From Polytrichum commune (taxonomy: Eukaryota; Streptophyta; Polytrichopsida; Polytrichales; Polytrichaceae), in assembly GCA_950295325.1 (NCBI GenBank), contig OX485807.1:7008501-7072500 (forward strand): a DNA stretch of 64,000 bases, written 5' to 3'. How positions within the stretch are numbered: the stretch's first letter is position 1; the number at the start of each line of letters is the position of its first letter. Below are positions 1 to 9,973 of this stretch, piece by piece. The position numbers and the translations under genes are program-made. The notes under the pieces were generated by a model. The model ran no database searches and had not been told where the DNA came from. It saw only the letters and a program-made list of their open reading frames with translations.

Positions 1-53
1 AGGAGGGACCTGCTGCTTGGTCCAGCGCCGCTGCCCCTCCCCCCGATGACGAG
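1..53 (+). CDS. 3' end of the exon preceding the HAD exon, copy 1
   Basis: The reading frame ending GAT GAC GAG at 45-53 meets a donor site GTAACT at 54. Read in that frame the fragment is Ala/Pro-rich and ends Asp-Asp-Glu. Copy 2 has the equivalent junction at 53347, where GAG is followed by GTAATG, also in phase 0 and after a low-complexity segment. The match of position, phase and donor suggests that the HAD exon is always joined to an upstream exon. Only 17 codons are visible. Confidence 0.5.
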
Positions 54-80
54 GTAACTCTCCTCTGAGAATACCATTTT

Positions 81-541
81 TTAACGAACGCGCGTTCGTA
101 ACCTCTCTAACATCGCGATGTTTTTCTCTTCATCGACATCCAGTGGCCTTGCGAGAGCCCTCTTTAGCGGTCCCCCTTAGGGCCGAACAGTTTTGTAGGA
201 CACGGCATCATTTTGCCTTAGGAAAATGTGATAGACTATCACGTGAGAAATGTAAATATTCAACGGATTAATATATGAGCCTATGTTATCTGCATCGCGT
301 TGCTTCAAATTCTCTGCCCTCGACCCCTTCTCGTATGTTGTATATGTTGATGAGATTATGTTCATTCTTGCATACCCACCTCATTCGCGAACGCTCGTTC
401 GTGAAAGGCTGCGACCCACTGTCCACCTCATTCGCGAACGACCGCTCGTAAATGTACGTGTAGCCGCGCTCACGAACGAGCGCTCGTAAATGATGCGCAC
501 CGCCCCCGCAGCCTTCATTCACGAACGCTCGTTCGCAAGTG
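81..541. repeat. Intronic palindrome cluster, type P1
   Basis: Five short dyads lie in the 54-671 intron at 81-101, 382-405, 429-454, 469-493 and 516-541. Each has arms close to CGAACG and CGTTCG around two or more free central bases, often flanked by CATT or TTAA. The first is a perfect 16-bp palindrome at 84-99; the others carry one or two mismatches. Spacing is irregular. A related dyad lies in coding sequence at 1796-1817. They occupy the same gene position as the type P2 dyads of copy 2 but differ in sequence. Confidence 0.8.
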
Positions 542-671
542 TGCCCTTGAGCACATTTTCCTTGCACTCTCCTCACTTCCTCGTCTTTCCCCATAATGCA
601 CCGTCTTCATTTTCTACGCAAAATTTCATTATTGGATCATAGAATTAAACTAGTCGAGTTGTTCATCACAG

Positions 672-1439
672 GACCCCCCGGAGATTGGTCGCAACCCCTC
701 TACCAGTGGACCTCCCACCCGGAACAAACCTTTCATCGTTTTTGACCTCAACGGGGTGTTGTGTCACACCCAACACATCCCAAGGGTCCCCACGCGTCCC
801 TTCCGTCACCCCGACGAAAGGGACTACGACGGCGAGCTCGACACCTTCATTAACCGCAAGGCTGTCCGCGCCCGTCCCGGCTTGCGTGACTTCCTTCGCG
901 AGGTGGTCGAGTTCGCTCACGTCATTGTGTGGAGCTCCATGGTCATGGAGAACACCGAGCCCATCGTGCACTTCTTGTTCCGCGATCTCCCGAGCCCTTG
1001 CCTCGTCCTCGGCCAAGAGGACTGCGACGAGCTGCTCGACGAGAAAGGTCAACCGGTGCCCAAGTTTGGCGGTCGGGGCGGAGGACAACAGTTCCTCAAG
1101 GTCCTCCGCTCGAGACTCTGGCGAGGCGTCCCCCGTCTGCAAGGGACGCCGCACGGGTGGTGGCCGACTCCAGAGAACACCGTCCTCATCGACGACAGCC
1201 CCACCAAGAGTGTCTTGAACCCCCCGGGCAACGTCATCTTCCCGGACACTTGGACCGGCGATAGGCAAGACACATTTTTGGTCGATAGGCTAGCCCCCTA
1301 CCTTAGAAGGCTCGTGCTCCACGCCGGTAGCATCCCATTTTTTGTTAGGTCCAACCCCTTCGGCAATGCGGCGCTAAGCCCCCGCGATAATGTATTCAAG
1401 AGCATCATGAGGCTCGCCAAACTCAATAAATTGATTTGA
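672..1439 (+). CDS. FCP1/NIF-type HAD phosphatase-like exon, copy 1
   Basis: Exon beginning after acceptor CACAG (671) and ending at TGA 1437-1439, 255 codons. The NIF/FCP1-homology fold of the HAD superfamily is recognisable. Motif I is FDLNGVL about 24 residues in. The motif II region is VIVWSSMVMEN and the motif IV region is NTVLIDDSPTKSVLNPP, followed by FFVRSNPFG as in plant FCP1-like HAD proteins. Canonical FCP/SCP enzymes have DxDx(T/V) in motif I; here the second Asp is Asn, so phosphatase activity is doubtful. There is no convincing start codon in the exon, and the in-phase upstream exon ending at 53 supports an internal exon. The stop after KLI is shared with copy 2. It lies inside the giant TIR element, about 1.5 kb from its end. 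Confidence 0.82.
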   Translation, partial: DPPEIGRNPSTSGPPTRNKPFIVFDLNGVLCHTQHIPRVPTRPFRHPDERDYDGELDTFINRKAVRARPGLRDFLREVVEFAHVIVWSSMVMENTEPIVHFLFRDLPSPCLVLGQEDCDELLDEKGQPVPKFGGRGGGQQFLKVLRSRLWRGVPRLQGTPHGWWPTPENTVLIDDSPTKSVLNPPGNVIFPDTWTGDRQDTFLVDRLAPYLRRLVLHAGSIPFFVRSNPFGNAALSPRDNVFKSIMRLAKLNKLI

Positions 1440-1550
1440 AATGCCTCCATGTCTTTGCTTGTATCATGTGGTTCACATTTACTAATGCTTGCTTCGTTTT
1501 TGGATGTCTTTTGTTGTTGTGATTGTTGTTGTTGTTGTTCTTGCCCATAG

Positions 1551-2078
1551 TCTGCCCCCATATGCGACGCCCCTGTGGTCGACGGCCCTTCCCGTCCCCT
1601 CTCGCCCCCTGCCTCCCCTTCCCGCGACGTCACGGGCTTCCAAATGCCATCCCTCTACCAGTTCTCGGCGGTCGACGCGGCCTCGGCCGTGGATTACTCC
1701 CGCGACGTCGGCATCGACGACGGCGTCGTCAACAGCCCGCCCCCACCACTTGTCGCCCGCGCCTACGCCCCGTCGCCCTCCCCCCTCTCCAAGGAGAAAC
1801 GGACGCTCGTTCGTTTGGGACACCTCTCGCCCTCGAGGGACGACGCCGTCGCTCGTCGCGGGCCGAGCCGGCGTCTCCGCATGGAAGGCCCCCGTTGCCA
1901 CACCTCCCCCGCCGACTCCGTTCCTCCCCCCGCAACGTCCTCCGCGATCGTGGGCCCTCCACGCCTCGACTCCCCCCCGCCATCCAACATAATTGCAATA
2001 GTTCCATCGGCTCCGGATGCTCCCGTCGACGCCCCCCTCGTTCCCACTGTTCCCCGCATGGACGTCCCCAAAGCCAAG
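1551..2078 (+). CDS. Ser/Pro-rich exon downstream of the HAD gene, copy 1
   Basis: Open frame from acceptor TTGCCCATAG (1550) to donor AAG/GTGCCC (2078/2079), phase 0 at both ends. The product is rich in Pro, Ser and Arg and likely disordered. It aligns with the equivalent exon of copy 2 through blocks such as DAAS-(A/T)-(V/I)-DYS, GVV-(N/D)-SPPP and SPSPL, then a basic RRLRM block. Conservation of frame and splice sites between two diverged copies implies translation. How it connects to the HAD exon, which ends in its own stop, is not resolved: a separate gene or alternative transcript are both possible. No known domain is recognised. Confidence 0.65.
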
Positions 2079-2230
2079 GTGCCCTCCTCAACCCTGAACC
2101 CCTTTCTCGCTTTTGCTTTCCTTGTCTTCCGTTTGCGTGCCGTTCTCTTTACGAGCGCCCATCCCAAACCGCCCTCATTATTTTCCCCACTCCATTCCTA
2201 TTCTTATCTTCCTATGACGTTGTTTCGCAG

Positions 2231-2551
2231 GTGGTTACCCGCTCGCTTGGTGCCCGGCCCTCCTCCACGTCCTCCTTGGATAGGCACGCCCTCAAGGCCG
2301 CATCTTCCGAGTCCGATCGTTGTCTGGCCCTCCGGAGAAGCGCAAGACGTTCCCTTTCGCAAACACCCTCGCATTCTACTTATAATACCACCTCTTACAA
2401 TTCGGGAGCGCGTCCTGAAACATGCAAGAACGACACATATTCCTGTCCAGGCAACACACAAGGATACAGTCGTGGGCCTGAGATTTTTAGAGCCATGGAG
2501 GCCGCCAAAAAAAAGGGCTTAGCCGCAAAAAAAAATAATGGGTCGGACTAG
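2231..2551 (+). CDS. C-terminal exon of the Ser/Pro-rich protein, copy 1
   Basis: Opens after acceptor TGTTTCGCAG (2230) and closes with a TAG stop at 2549-2551, in phase 0 with the exon ending at 2078. The last third carries a Tyr/Ser/Asn block (YNTTSYNSGAR) and a motif GYSRG-(P/A)-EIFR followed by a short Ala/Lys helix. Copy 2 has the same order at 55307-55594. No enzyme family is recognised. The basic, low-complexity character would fit a nucleic-acid-binding tail, but that is inference. Confidence 0.65.
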   Translation: MVTRSLGARPSSTSSLDRHALKAASSESDRCLALRRSARRSLSQTPSHSTYNTTSYNSGARPETCKNDTYSCPGNTQGYSRGPEIFRAMEAAKKKGLAAKKNNGSD

Positions 2552-2943
2552 TGTGACGTCTAGAAGCGTACTAGTGGGACGGACTCCCTAAATGGGCTTA
2601 GGTGTAGAACATATTTAAGTGCTTACTTTCTATGCTATTCCAAGTTACTCAAGACATTGATGGTATTTCCATTATAATTGTATTTCAATCCCAATTAATT
2701 CATTCAACTTCCATTCATTCTTCGCACCTTCCCTTCCATTCATAACGAGTTGTGATTTCATACGCAACTATTTTCATGTATGCCTCACATTTTTGTTCAC
2801 TTCCATGCCTTTATGTATAATAATAGTAGCATACCATTATACATATGGAATTTTTAGTCGTCATTACTGGTCCAATTTTGAAAGGTGCATCCTTATATAG
2901 TCTCATAATCAACAAAAAGTCTCCAAATACCGAATATAGTGTT
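2552..2943. other. 3' subterminal region and right TIR of copy 1
   Basis: About 390 bp of A/T-rich noncoding sequence between the last exon and the transposon terminus. It contains no long ORF. A GTCTCA motif just inside the TIR (2900-2906) echoes the same motif inside the copy 2 terminus. The TIR itself is 2914-2941. Confidence 0.7.
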
Positions 2944-3826
2944 ACCATTGCCGATCGTGTAAGTCCCTGTTTCTGCCGAACTTCAACAATTCAAATCTGC
3001 AGCCAGAATTAGGTAAAGACTTCAACTTACGAGCTTCATTCAAGCACACCATATCCATGTTTAACTCCACTAGTTGATTTAATCGAGAAGCTCAGTTGAC
3101 ATACAAAGACAGGAATGGAGTCTAATAGGATACCATAGAAGTAACCGGAAAACCCACCTTGTGGCAGGAAGGGAGCGATTGACTGGCCCGTAACATGGAA
3201 ACCCTACAAATTGAGATTCCAGCCATCTTGCAACTTCTCAAAGAGACACGAATCTAAGCGACTTCTCAAAGAGACACGAATGGCAAGAAACTAAGCCACA
3301 GGGAGGTGATTTGAGGAGCTCATCAGAAACCCCACAATCACACCCTACAACTGGTAATTTACAACCCCTTTGCATCACAAACCCTTACAACCACACCCTT
3401 AGCTACACAATCTAGAAACCTTGAACCTCAGCATGGGAGATGGGTACCATACCAGGAGCGGAGAGCACAATGAGAGAGGAGCGTAGATCGAAACGGAGAG
3501 AATGAAGGGGGGACTTCGTCAACAGTCTGTGACCCCTGCAGACCCACAGCGAAGTGGACTGCATCCACACCTTCCACATGAACGGCTCCGATGTCGCCAC
3601 GTGGCGCGTAAAGAACCCTCCCAACCTGCATCCAACGCCCAAAACCCCAACATGTGCTTCTCCCGAATTTTCGGAGCTGTGGGGCCGCGGAGCATCTGAT
3701 GCAGGCTTGTGTTGAGCAGTGCCGGATTTGGTGGCGCCAATGTAGCTGACATCGGACATTTGGAGGCTATTCATCCCCATTAGTGATTTGGACACAACAT
3801 TACAACACTTAGCAAGTAAGAAACAC
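2944..3826. other. Unassigned intergenic sequence
   Basis: Flanking DNA to the right of copy 1. I see no recognisable gene or element here. Minus-strand frames open at 3412-3795 and 3519-3752 but have no family resemblance I can name. GAGACACGAAT occurs twice about 30 bp apart near 3242-3282. Confidence 0.4.
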
Positions 3827-4135
3827 TTACAGACTCACTGCAGCTTGTTGCATGGGCTTCATAATCTCCTTGATCTTCGCGACGCGTTTGTCGCGTTCCA
3901 TCTCATAGGAGCACCTGTCGAGGTCCCCATCGTCATCTTCAATGGGACCGCTGACAAGAGGTTGGCCACGCTTCTCCTTGGTCTTCGGAGGTCTGAGAGG
4001 TTCGGTCACGGAGTCCATATCCTCAGCCTTATACTTCAAAGATTCGCACAAACTACCTCTATACTCTCTACAGATAAGACAACAATTTAAGTCTCTTGCC
4101 TTGAGCCCAAACGTGCAATACGCCATGGACTGCAA
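3827..4135 (-). pseudogene. Possible exon of a CACTA-associated (TnpA-like) protein
   Basis: Minus-strand frame of 102 residues. Its end, YEMERDKRVAKIKEIMKPM, resembles the YExxRxxRIxxNxxxM pattern seen near the C-terminus of plant CACTA accessory proteins. Upstream is an acidic stretch (PIEDDDGDLD). In coding direction a GTAAGTG donor-like site follows directly at about 3825. The position fits the accessory gene of the CACTA element that holds the tnp2 exons further right. The resemblance is short and rests on memory of the family, so the assignment is weak. Confidence 0.3.
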
Positions 4136-4204
4136 TGTATTTAGGGGCGGGGACCTAACGGATACAATCCGACGCGCCAGGGCTTCACTATGTAGACTGT
4201 TCCA

Positions 4205-4290
4205 ATTTGAATAATGACTAGTGAATGACTCGTGAATGACTAGTGAATGACTTTTGGATGACTACTTAATGACTAGTGAATGAAAATAGG
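4205..4290. repeat. TGACTAGTGAA-type short tandem repeat
   Basis: Six or so degenerate copies of an 11-bp unit (TGACTAGTGAA and variants). The same unit recurs at about 6355-6480, 7215-7335 and 13400-13555, all near the tnp2 transposon genes. Repeats of this kind are typical subterminal or regulatory binding sites in CACTA elements. Confidence 0.7.
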
Positions 4291-6200
4291 CATACGAAAC
4301 AAGAATGGATTTCATCACACTTACGTATAAGTGCGGTATATGAATCGGGTGGAATCGATTATGATATATTAAAGGGTCCACTAAAATTAGGCAAACAGGG
4401 TGAAAAATGTTGTTTATTTCAGGAACATGGTAAAAAGGGGTTGGAATTGGAATTTACTTAGGGCCTGATTGAAATTACTTTTACAAAACACGAACAAGTT
4501 TGGACACATTTACGTATAAGTGCGGTGGATGGGTGGGGTGGAATCGATTATGATGATCTATTTAAGGGTCCACTAAAAGTAGGCAAACAAGGTGAAAATG
4601 TTATCTATTTCAGGAACAGGGTAAAAAGGGGTTGGATTTGGAATTTACTTAGGGCCTGATTGAAATTACTTTTACAAAACACGAACGGGTTTGGACACAC
4701 TTACATATAAGTGCGGTGGATGGGTGGGGTGGAATCGATTATGATGATCTATTTAAGGGTCCACTAAAATTAGGCAAACAGGGTGAAAAATGTTGCCTAA
4801 TTCAGGAACAGGGTAAAAAGGGGTTGGAATTATGATTTACTTAGGGCCTGATTGAAATTACTTTTACAAAACACGAACGGGTTTGGACACACTTACGTAT
4901 AAGTGCGGTGGATTGGTGGGGTGGAATCGTGTGAGAAATGTTGTCTATTTCAGGGTCGGAAAACAGGGTAAAAAGGGGTCGTAATTTGCATTTACTTAGG
5001 GCCCGATTGAAAGTGGGTATAGGAAACAAGAGTGTGTTTGGACACACTTATGTATAAGTGCAGTGGATGGGTGGGGTGGAATCGCTTAGGGTCTATTGAG
5101 GGCATGGATAAAAATAGGTGAAGGGTGTGAAAAACATTATCTATTTCGGTCTATTTCAGGATTAGGGTAGAAAGGGGTCCGAATTTGAATTTACTTAGGG
5201 CCCGATTGAAATTACTTTTACAAAACAAGAATGGGGTTGGACACAATTACGTATAAGTGCAGTGGATGGGTGGGGTGGAATCGATTATGATGTATTTAGG
5301 GAATGGATAAAAATAGGCAAACAGGGTGAAAAGTGATGTCTATTTCAGGGTTGAGGGTAAAAAGTGGGTTGGAATTTGGATTTATTTAGGGCCCAATTGA
5401 AAGTAGGGATACGAAAAAAGAATGGGGTTAATGACACTTAGGTAGAAGTGAGGTGAACGGGTGGGGTGGATTTGATCTGGATGTATTTAGGGGTGGAATA
5501 AAATTAGGTAAATAGTGTGATCTATTTCAGGGTTGAGGGTAAAAAGGGGTCAGTTTACAGGGTAAAAAGGGGTCGTAATTTGCATTTACTCAGGGGCCGA
5601 ATGAAAGTAGGTATAGGAAAGAAGAACGGGTTTGGACACACTTAGGTATAAGAGCATCCTCACTCGATCTAGGTAAAGCTCACTGCAAACCAAAACCTAT
5701 CTTTTGACTGACCTAAAATTAGAAACTTAAATTACCATCATTAGAAGCACACCTAAATAAACGTGAGATATTTCTCAAGAAAAAAGAATTGTAAAAATTT
5801 GACGTAGGTGAAATCCCTCATTGAAAACACCACATTTTCAAAATTTAGAGGGAGTGTACCAAATCTTGCTTTAAAATGGAAAGATCCTCCCACACTCCCT
5901 CCAAATTTTTGACATTTAGAGGGAGTGTGGGAGGATCTGTCCATTTTTAAGCAAGATTTGGTGCACTCCCTCTAAATTTTGAGCAATTTTAAGCAAGATA
6001 GGTCTTGGTTTGCAGTGAGCTTTACCTAGATCGACTGAGGATGCTCTAAGTGCGGTGGATGGGTGGGGTTGGATGGATTATGATGTATGTAGGGACCGAC
6101 AAAAAATAGTGAAAAAGGGTGATCTATTTAAGGGTTGGATGAATGCGGGAGGTAGGAAATAGTGAATTGGATGTTGGGGAGATTTAGGTATGAAGGAGAA
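4285..6200. repeat. ~190-bp imperfect tandem array
   Basis: The landmark GGGCC-(T/C)-GATTGAAA recurs near 4461, 4652, 4844, 4999, 5198, 5389 and 5593, giving intervals of about 191, 192, 155, 199, 191 and 204 bp. Each unit also holds a phrase like ATAAGTGCGGTGGATGG and a GGGTAAAAAGGGGT block. The array resumes after the MITE at 5652-6046 and fades near 6200. No coding potential is evident. Confidence 0.85.
5652..6046. mobile_element. Tourist-like (PIF/Harbinger) MITE
   Basis: A 395-bp unit with long inverted arms (about 50 bp, few mismatches) starting GAGCATCCTCA. It is flanked by TAA at 5649-5651 and 6047-6049. Removing the element and one TAA restores the surrounding tandem-repeat phrase GGTATAAGTGCGG, so the empty site is visible in neighbouring units. 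TIR sequence and TWA duplication are those of Tourist/Harbinger MITEs. The interior contains a second, smaller inverted repeat around AGAGGGAGTGTGGGAGGATC (near 5918). Confidence 0.9.
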
Positions 6201-7413
6201 AGGTTGCTATTGTGGCGGATTGGGTTTGGTTTCATTCATGTAGGAGCAAACTTTGAATGAAATGGAACGGAACGTAACGTAACAGATTGGGGTGTGAATG
6301 GGTTACCCCGGTTAAGCTAGGGTTTCCATACGCAGAGCGTTCCAATTTGAAGAACGATTAAGTAACGACTAGTGAGTTACTCTTGAGCGACTGGGAAGTC
6401 AATGTTGATTGACTAGGGAATGACTACTGAATGACAAGCTTATGACCAATTTATGAAAACTGAAAGACTAGTGGTAATCGAACCCCTGATCAGACGCCAC
6501 AACCCTATAAGCCCGTGAAATATGTTCATTCTGTTGCGTCAAACCTCTGGCCCAAGACATGTGCATAGCCATCTTTATTATTTGGAGGATAATTTCGCCA
6601 GGTTAGAGCTAGGAGTGGAACTTATCAGCATGGTCGCAATATATCATCCTATGTGCTGAAAATATACCAACTATGTACCCAACAACATATTCGTCCCCAC
6701 AAACGTCTACCACGTATTGAATGGAGGGACCAACCCTCGGCGCATTCTTAATAGTCCAATCAGCTACATGTTGCCATGCTCCAAGTTTCCTTTATTCAAA
6801 TGGGGTCTACTCTATAATATTCCTTAGCATGATTGGCAAATATCATGCAGTATAGAACTTCAGCTTGTGATTTCTCAAACTCAACCGGGTCATATGTAAC
6901 TAACTGTCGGTCCCCCCCCCAACAATTAGTGAAGAATGCTCACTATTGAGGAGTGTGGACTCACCTGATGTCCATTTTGTGCATAATCAGTAGAGATCCT
7001 AGTGCACAACTACTTGAGATCGTGGTGTTTCCAAGCCCACATGGTTACGTGTAGATGTCCTTGCACTTTTTTCTTTAATGGTTTGAGATATATTTCAGGA
7101 GATTTATGTAGTATGAGCATAGAACCTACAACTTAATTCAAGGGATGCAATCGTCTCACAGTAATTTGTGATTGGCAAACCACAAGAAGGGGGCATATAC
7201 CCTCTGACCAACTAGTCAAGGTTGTTGACTAGTGAATGACTAGTAAATGACACGGGGATGACTAGTGCATGATTGCCCACATGTTTAGATATGTCTGGTT
7301 ACATGTGAACGACTAGTGTGTGAGTACTCTACGACCAGTTTATGACAGGTTGTCAACCAAGAAATGGGTGGATACAACCATGTTTAGGGGCCTAATATTA
7401 AAGTACCTAATAT
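6201..7413. other. Noncoding leader region of the CACTA element
   Basis: No convincing gene. Degenerate TGACTAGTGAA clusters lie at 6355-6480 and 7215-7335, the latter just upstream of the tnp2 frame. The remainder is unremarkable A/T-rich sequence. Confidence 0.5.
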
Positions 7414-9183
7414 GTGCATAGTGGCAAGCCTGCAGGTTACATGGACCATCGAAGACTCCCTCTTAGTGATAGGAGACGGCAACAACTTCGAGACGACCAT
7501 CTGTGGAGGAGGGAGCAAGAGAGGGCCAGATTGTATGGCTTGAGACGAATTCATTGCCCATGCTCCAAATGCAAGGGACGGGTTCAATGCTCTATTGCAA
7601 AAGTGAAGGACCATCTAATCCGAAATGGGAGGGAACCCAGCTTCAGAGTGTGGAGGGGGCCTGGAGAGAGGGACGGATCCGATGAGGAGTGGGAACATGA
7701 GCTTAGTAGACCCCCAGGAGCACATGACGGACACATTGACGAAGGGTTGGATATGCACGCGATGGTTGAGGACGCATTCACAAAAATTGATGAGGCACCA
7801 GCCCCCCCCACTACATTGGAAGATCAGTTGGAGGACATAGTAATAGGTGCCTTCACAGTCGTCGATGAGCTGGCCCATGATGACCACGAATTTTCTGACG
7901 ATGAGCTAGAGGACGAGGTTTTGGGGGAAATTGGAGGTGGCATTGCAGAGGAAGACAATTATGGTGATCCGCACGAGTTGGAAACATCAATTGAGGAGTT
8001 GTACCATGGAGCCAAGTCTTCGGTGTTGGCCGCCACGATATTGATAATGACATTGTGTACGGTCCATGGTGTGAGCAACAAGTTTGCGGACCAGCTATTC
8101 ACCCTCTTCCGCGAACACCTACTACCCAGTGAGAATATGCTACCCAAAAACCTCCATGCTGCAAAAGGCTTGATTCGGAAATTAGGATTGAATTACAATA
8201 CAATTCATGCATGCCAAGCAGGTTGTGTATTATTTAGAGGGCAATATGAAGGTGCAACTCATTGTCCAAAGTGTAAGAAACCACGTTACAAAGACGAGGC
8301 CAATAAACGGAGGCCTTGGAAAGTACTTAGACACTTTCCCCTAATTCCAAGACTAAGGCGTATGTTCCGTACACCCACAATATCTAAACTCATGGTGTGG
8401 CATGCAAAGAACACAAGCAGTGATGGATTGGTAAGACATCCTTGTGATTCAAAGGCATGGAATCACGTACATGAAAATGTAGATTATAGTTTTGGCCAGG
8501 AAAACCGCAACATTCACTTAGGAATGGCGGCCGATGGAGTAAACCCTTTCAAGTTGCAACGTACGAGTTGGAGTACATGGCCAGTAATGTTGTTAAATTA
8601 CAACATACCCCCATGGTTGACTACGAAGAAATTTTTCATAATGTTGGCGTTGCTAATCCCGGGAAAACAGTCTGTGACATCTCAATTCTTCGATGTGTAC
8701 TTGGAACCATTGGTAGAGGAGTTCATCCAACTATGGAAGGGTGTGGATGCTTATGATGTGCTCAAAGAGGTGGGGTCAAGGGCCTTCAAACTTAGAGCAA
8801 TTTTGTTGTGGACCATACACGATTTTCCTGGTTATGGGACAGTTGCAGGTGTTGCACATCAGGGCTATGCGGCATGTCCTGTGTGTGGGCCTCATTTTAA
8901 AGGTGAACATTCTATCGAACTTGGAAAGCAAACCTATACAGACACAAGGAGGTGGCTTGCCCATGACGATCCGTGGAGATCACCGGAAATGAAAGACCAC
9001 TTCAATGGACGTATAGAAGTTCGCGGTAAGCCCAATGTGGTTAATGCAAATGAGCAAATGCAGCGAGCCACCGAATATCAAACCTGGTTGGATGCAGGCA
9101 ACAAAGAGGGTGCCGCTGGAGACCCCTCCAAAACACACGGCGTGAAAAGGAGGAGCATCTTACACAACCTGCCTTATTGGAAG
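7414..9183 (+). CDS. CACTA transposase tnp2, exon 1
   Basis: About 590 codons up to a donor site at 9184 (AAG/GTATATG). The N-terminus holds the transposase-associated zinc-binding region (RIHCPCSKCKGR near residue 50). An acidic linker follows. The tnp2 core has HACQAGCVLFRG and CPKCKKPRYK near residues 270-300. HLGMAADGVNPF lies near 370, LLWTIHDFPGYGT near 470 and ACPVCG near 490. The Asp residues in AADGV and IHDFPG are the likely catalytic acids of the CACTA DDD/E fold. The frame runs on to 9252 only as intron read-through. The protein would excise and insert the CACTA element. The assignment is firm; activity is doubtful because of the downstream break. Confidence 0.92.
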
Positions 9184-9652
9184 GTATATGTTCCAGCTGC
9201 TTTGACTCAATTGTTGTATGCATCCTCACAGGGAACGACATGTCCAACTTAAAAAATACTAAAAAACGACTGAATGTGCTCATAGATGGCATAGACAAGT
9301 GCACGTGTCAGAAGCATTTAGTTGTTGAGTAGTAGTAGAATAGTCGTTTACCATACACATGGGCACATGTCCATTAACATAGTCGTTTGAAAGTCGTTTA
9401 CAATACATATGTTCAACCAAGGGAAATGACTACGAGAAACTACACGTCTGGAAACGTGGCAACACAGACGAGAGTATATGCTCCCACGACCCATCCATTA
9501 GTACAGTCGGTGCGTTACAATACGTCCACAATGACACAAAATTAGTAGTCGTTGTAGACATCAACGACGTAAACGCTAGTCGTAATCGTAGTCGTTATCG
9601 GACGAGTTTCCGCAGGGTCCTTTCACTAACTAGTATATGACTATATTGCCAG
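9184..9652 (+). other. tnp2 intron
   Basis: Donor GTATATG at 9184 and acceptor TTGCCAG ending 9652. Joining the exons gives LPYWK-DLLIRYTLDVMH, the uninterrupted pattern of tnp2 family members. The intron carries several AGTCGTT(T) motifs between about 9340 and 9600, which recur in the 3' noncoding part of the element near 14900-15060. Confidence 0.85.
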
Positions 9653-9973
9653 GATCTACTCATACGATACACCCTGGATGTTATGCATTGTGAGGCAAAC
9701 TTTTCGAAGAACATATTGAAGACCGTCACAGGACACAAGGACACAGTAAAGGTCCGCCGCGACCTGCAACGCAGAGGCATCAGGCCGCATTTGTGGCTCA
9801 TTCCCCACCCAAGGAAAAATGGGAAAATGTTGAAACCGGCGGCCCCGTATGTGTTGACAAGCGAAGAGTTCGAAGTATTTAGCAGTGTTATCGAGAACCT
9901 GAAGACACCATCAGGACATGTTTCCAACATGGCTCAGTACGTACGGAAGAGGACGTTCGGGGGTTTAAAGTCT
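9653..9973 (+). CDS. CACTA transposase tnp2, exon 2 (partial)
   Basis: Continues the tnp2 family pattern from DLLIRYTLDVMH through KARRDL-like (VRRDLQRRGI) and SSVIENLKTPSGHVSNM to FGGLKS. In intact family members GLKS is followed directly by H-D-(Y/C)-H-V-L-M. Here that phrase resumes only at 12696, so the transposase frame is split by 2.7 kb. The last residues of the open frame beyond 9973 belong to the inserted sequence. Confidence 0.85.

Larger units (their letters stand above)
1..2943 (+). mobile_element. Giant TIR transposon, copy 1, 3' portion
   Basis: Right-hand end of an element whose left end lies outside the window. The terminus at 2914-2941 reads AAAAAGTCTC, seven variable bases, then CGAATATAGTG. 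It has the same length and layout as the right terminus of copy 2 at 56113-56140, and both are followed by TT. Upstream, in the same order as copy 2, are a palindrome-bearing intron, an FCP1-like HAD exon, a Ser/Pro-rich exon and a C-terminal exon. The 4-bp duplication expected from copy 2 would be ACCA at 2944-2947, but the partner flank is not visible. Confidence 0.8.

Noticed and set aside
283-594. Overlapping short frames in the first 600 bp
   Set aside because: They run through the palindrome cluster in an intron; the palindromes give open frames on both strands.
1523-2551. Single 342-codon frame over the Ser/Pro region of copy 1
   Set aside because: Comparison with copy 2 shows two exons with an intron at 2079-2230; the long frame mixes the wrong frame in the first part.
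3412-3795. 127-codon minus-strand frame near the CACTA left side
   Set aside because: No recognisable domain, no conserved counterpart in the window, and competing overlapping frames.
4183-4200. Left TIR of the tnp2 CACTA element at CACTATGTAG
   Set aside because: It does not match the right terminus CACTACAACAAA beyond six bases, and there is no Copia sequence on its outer side.
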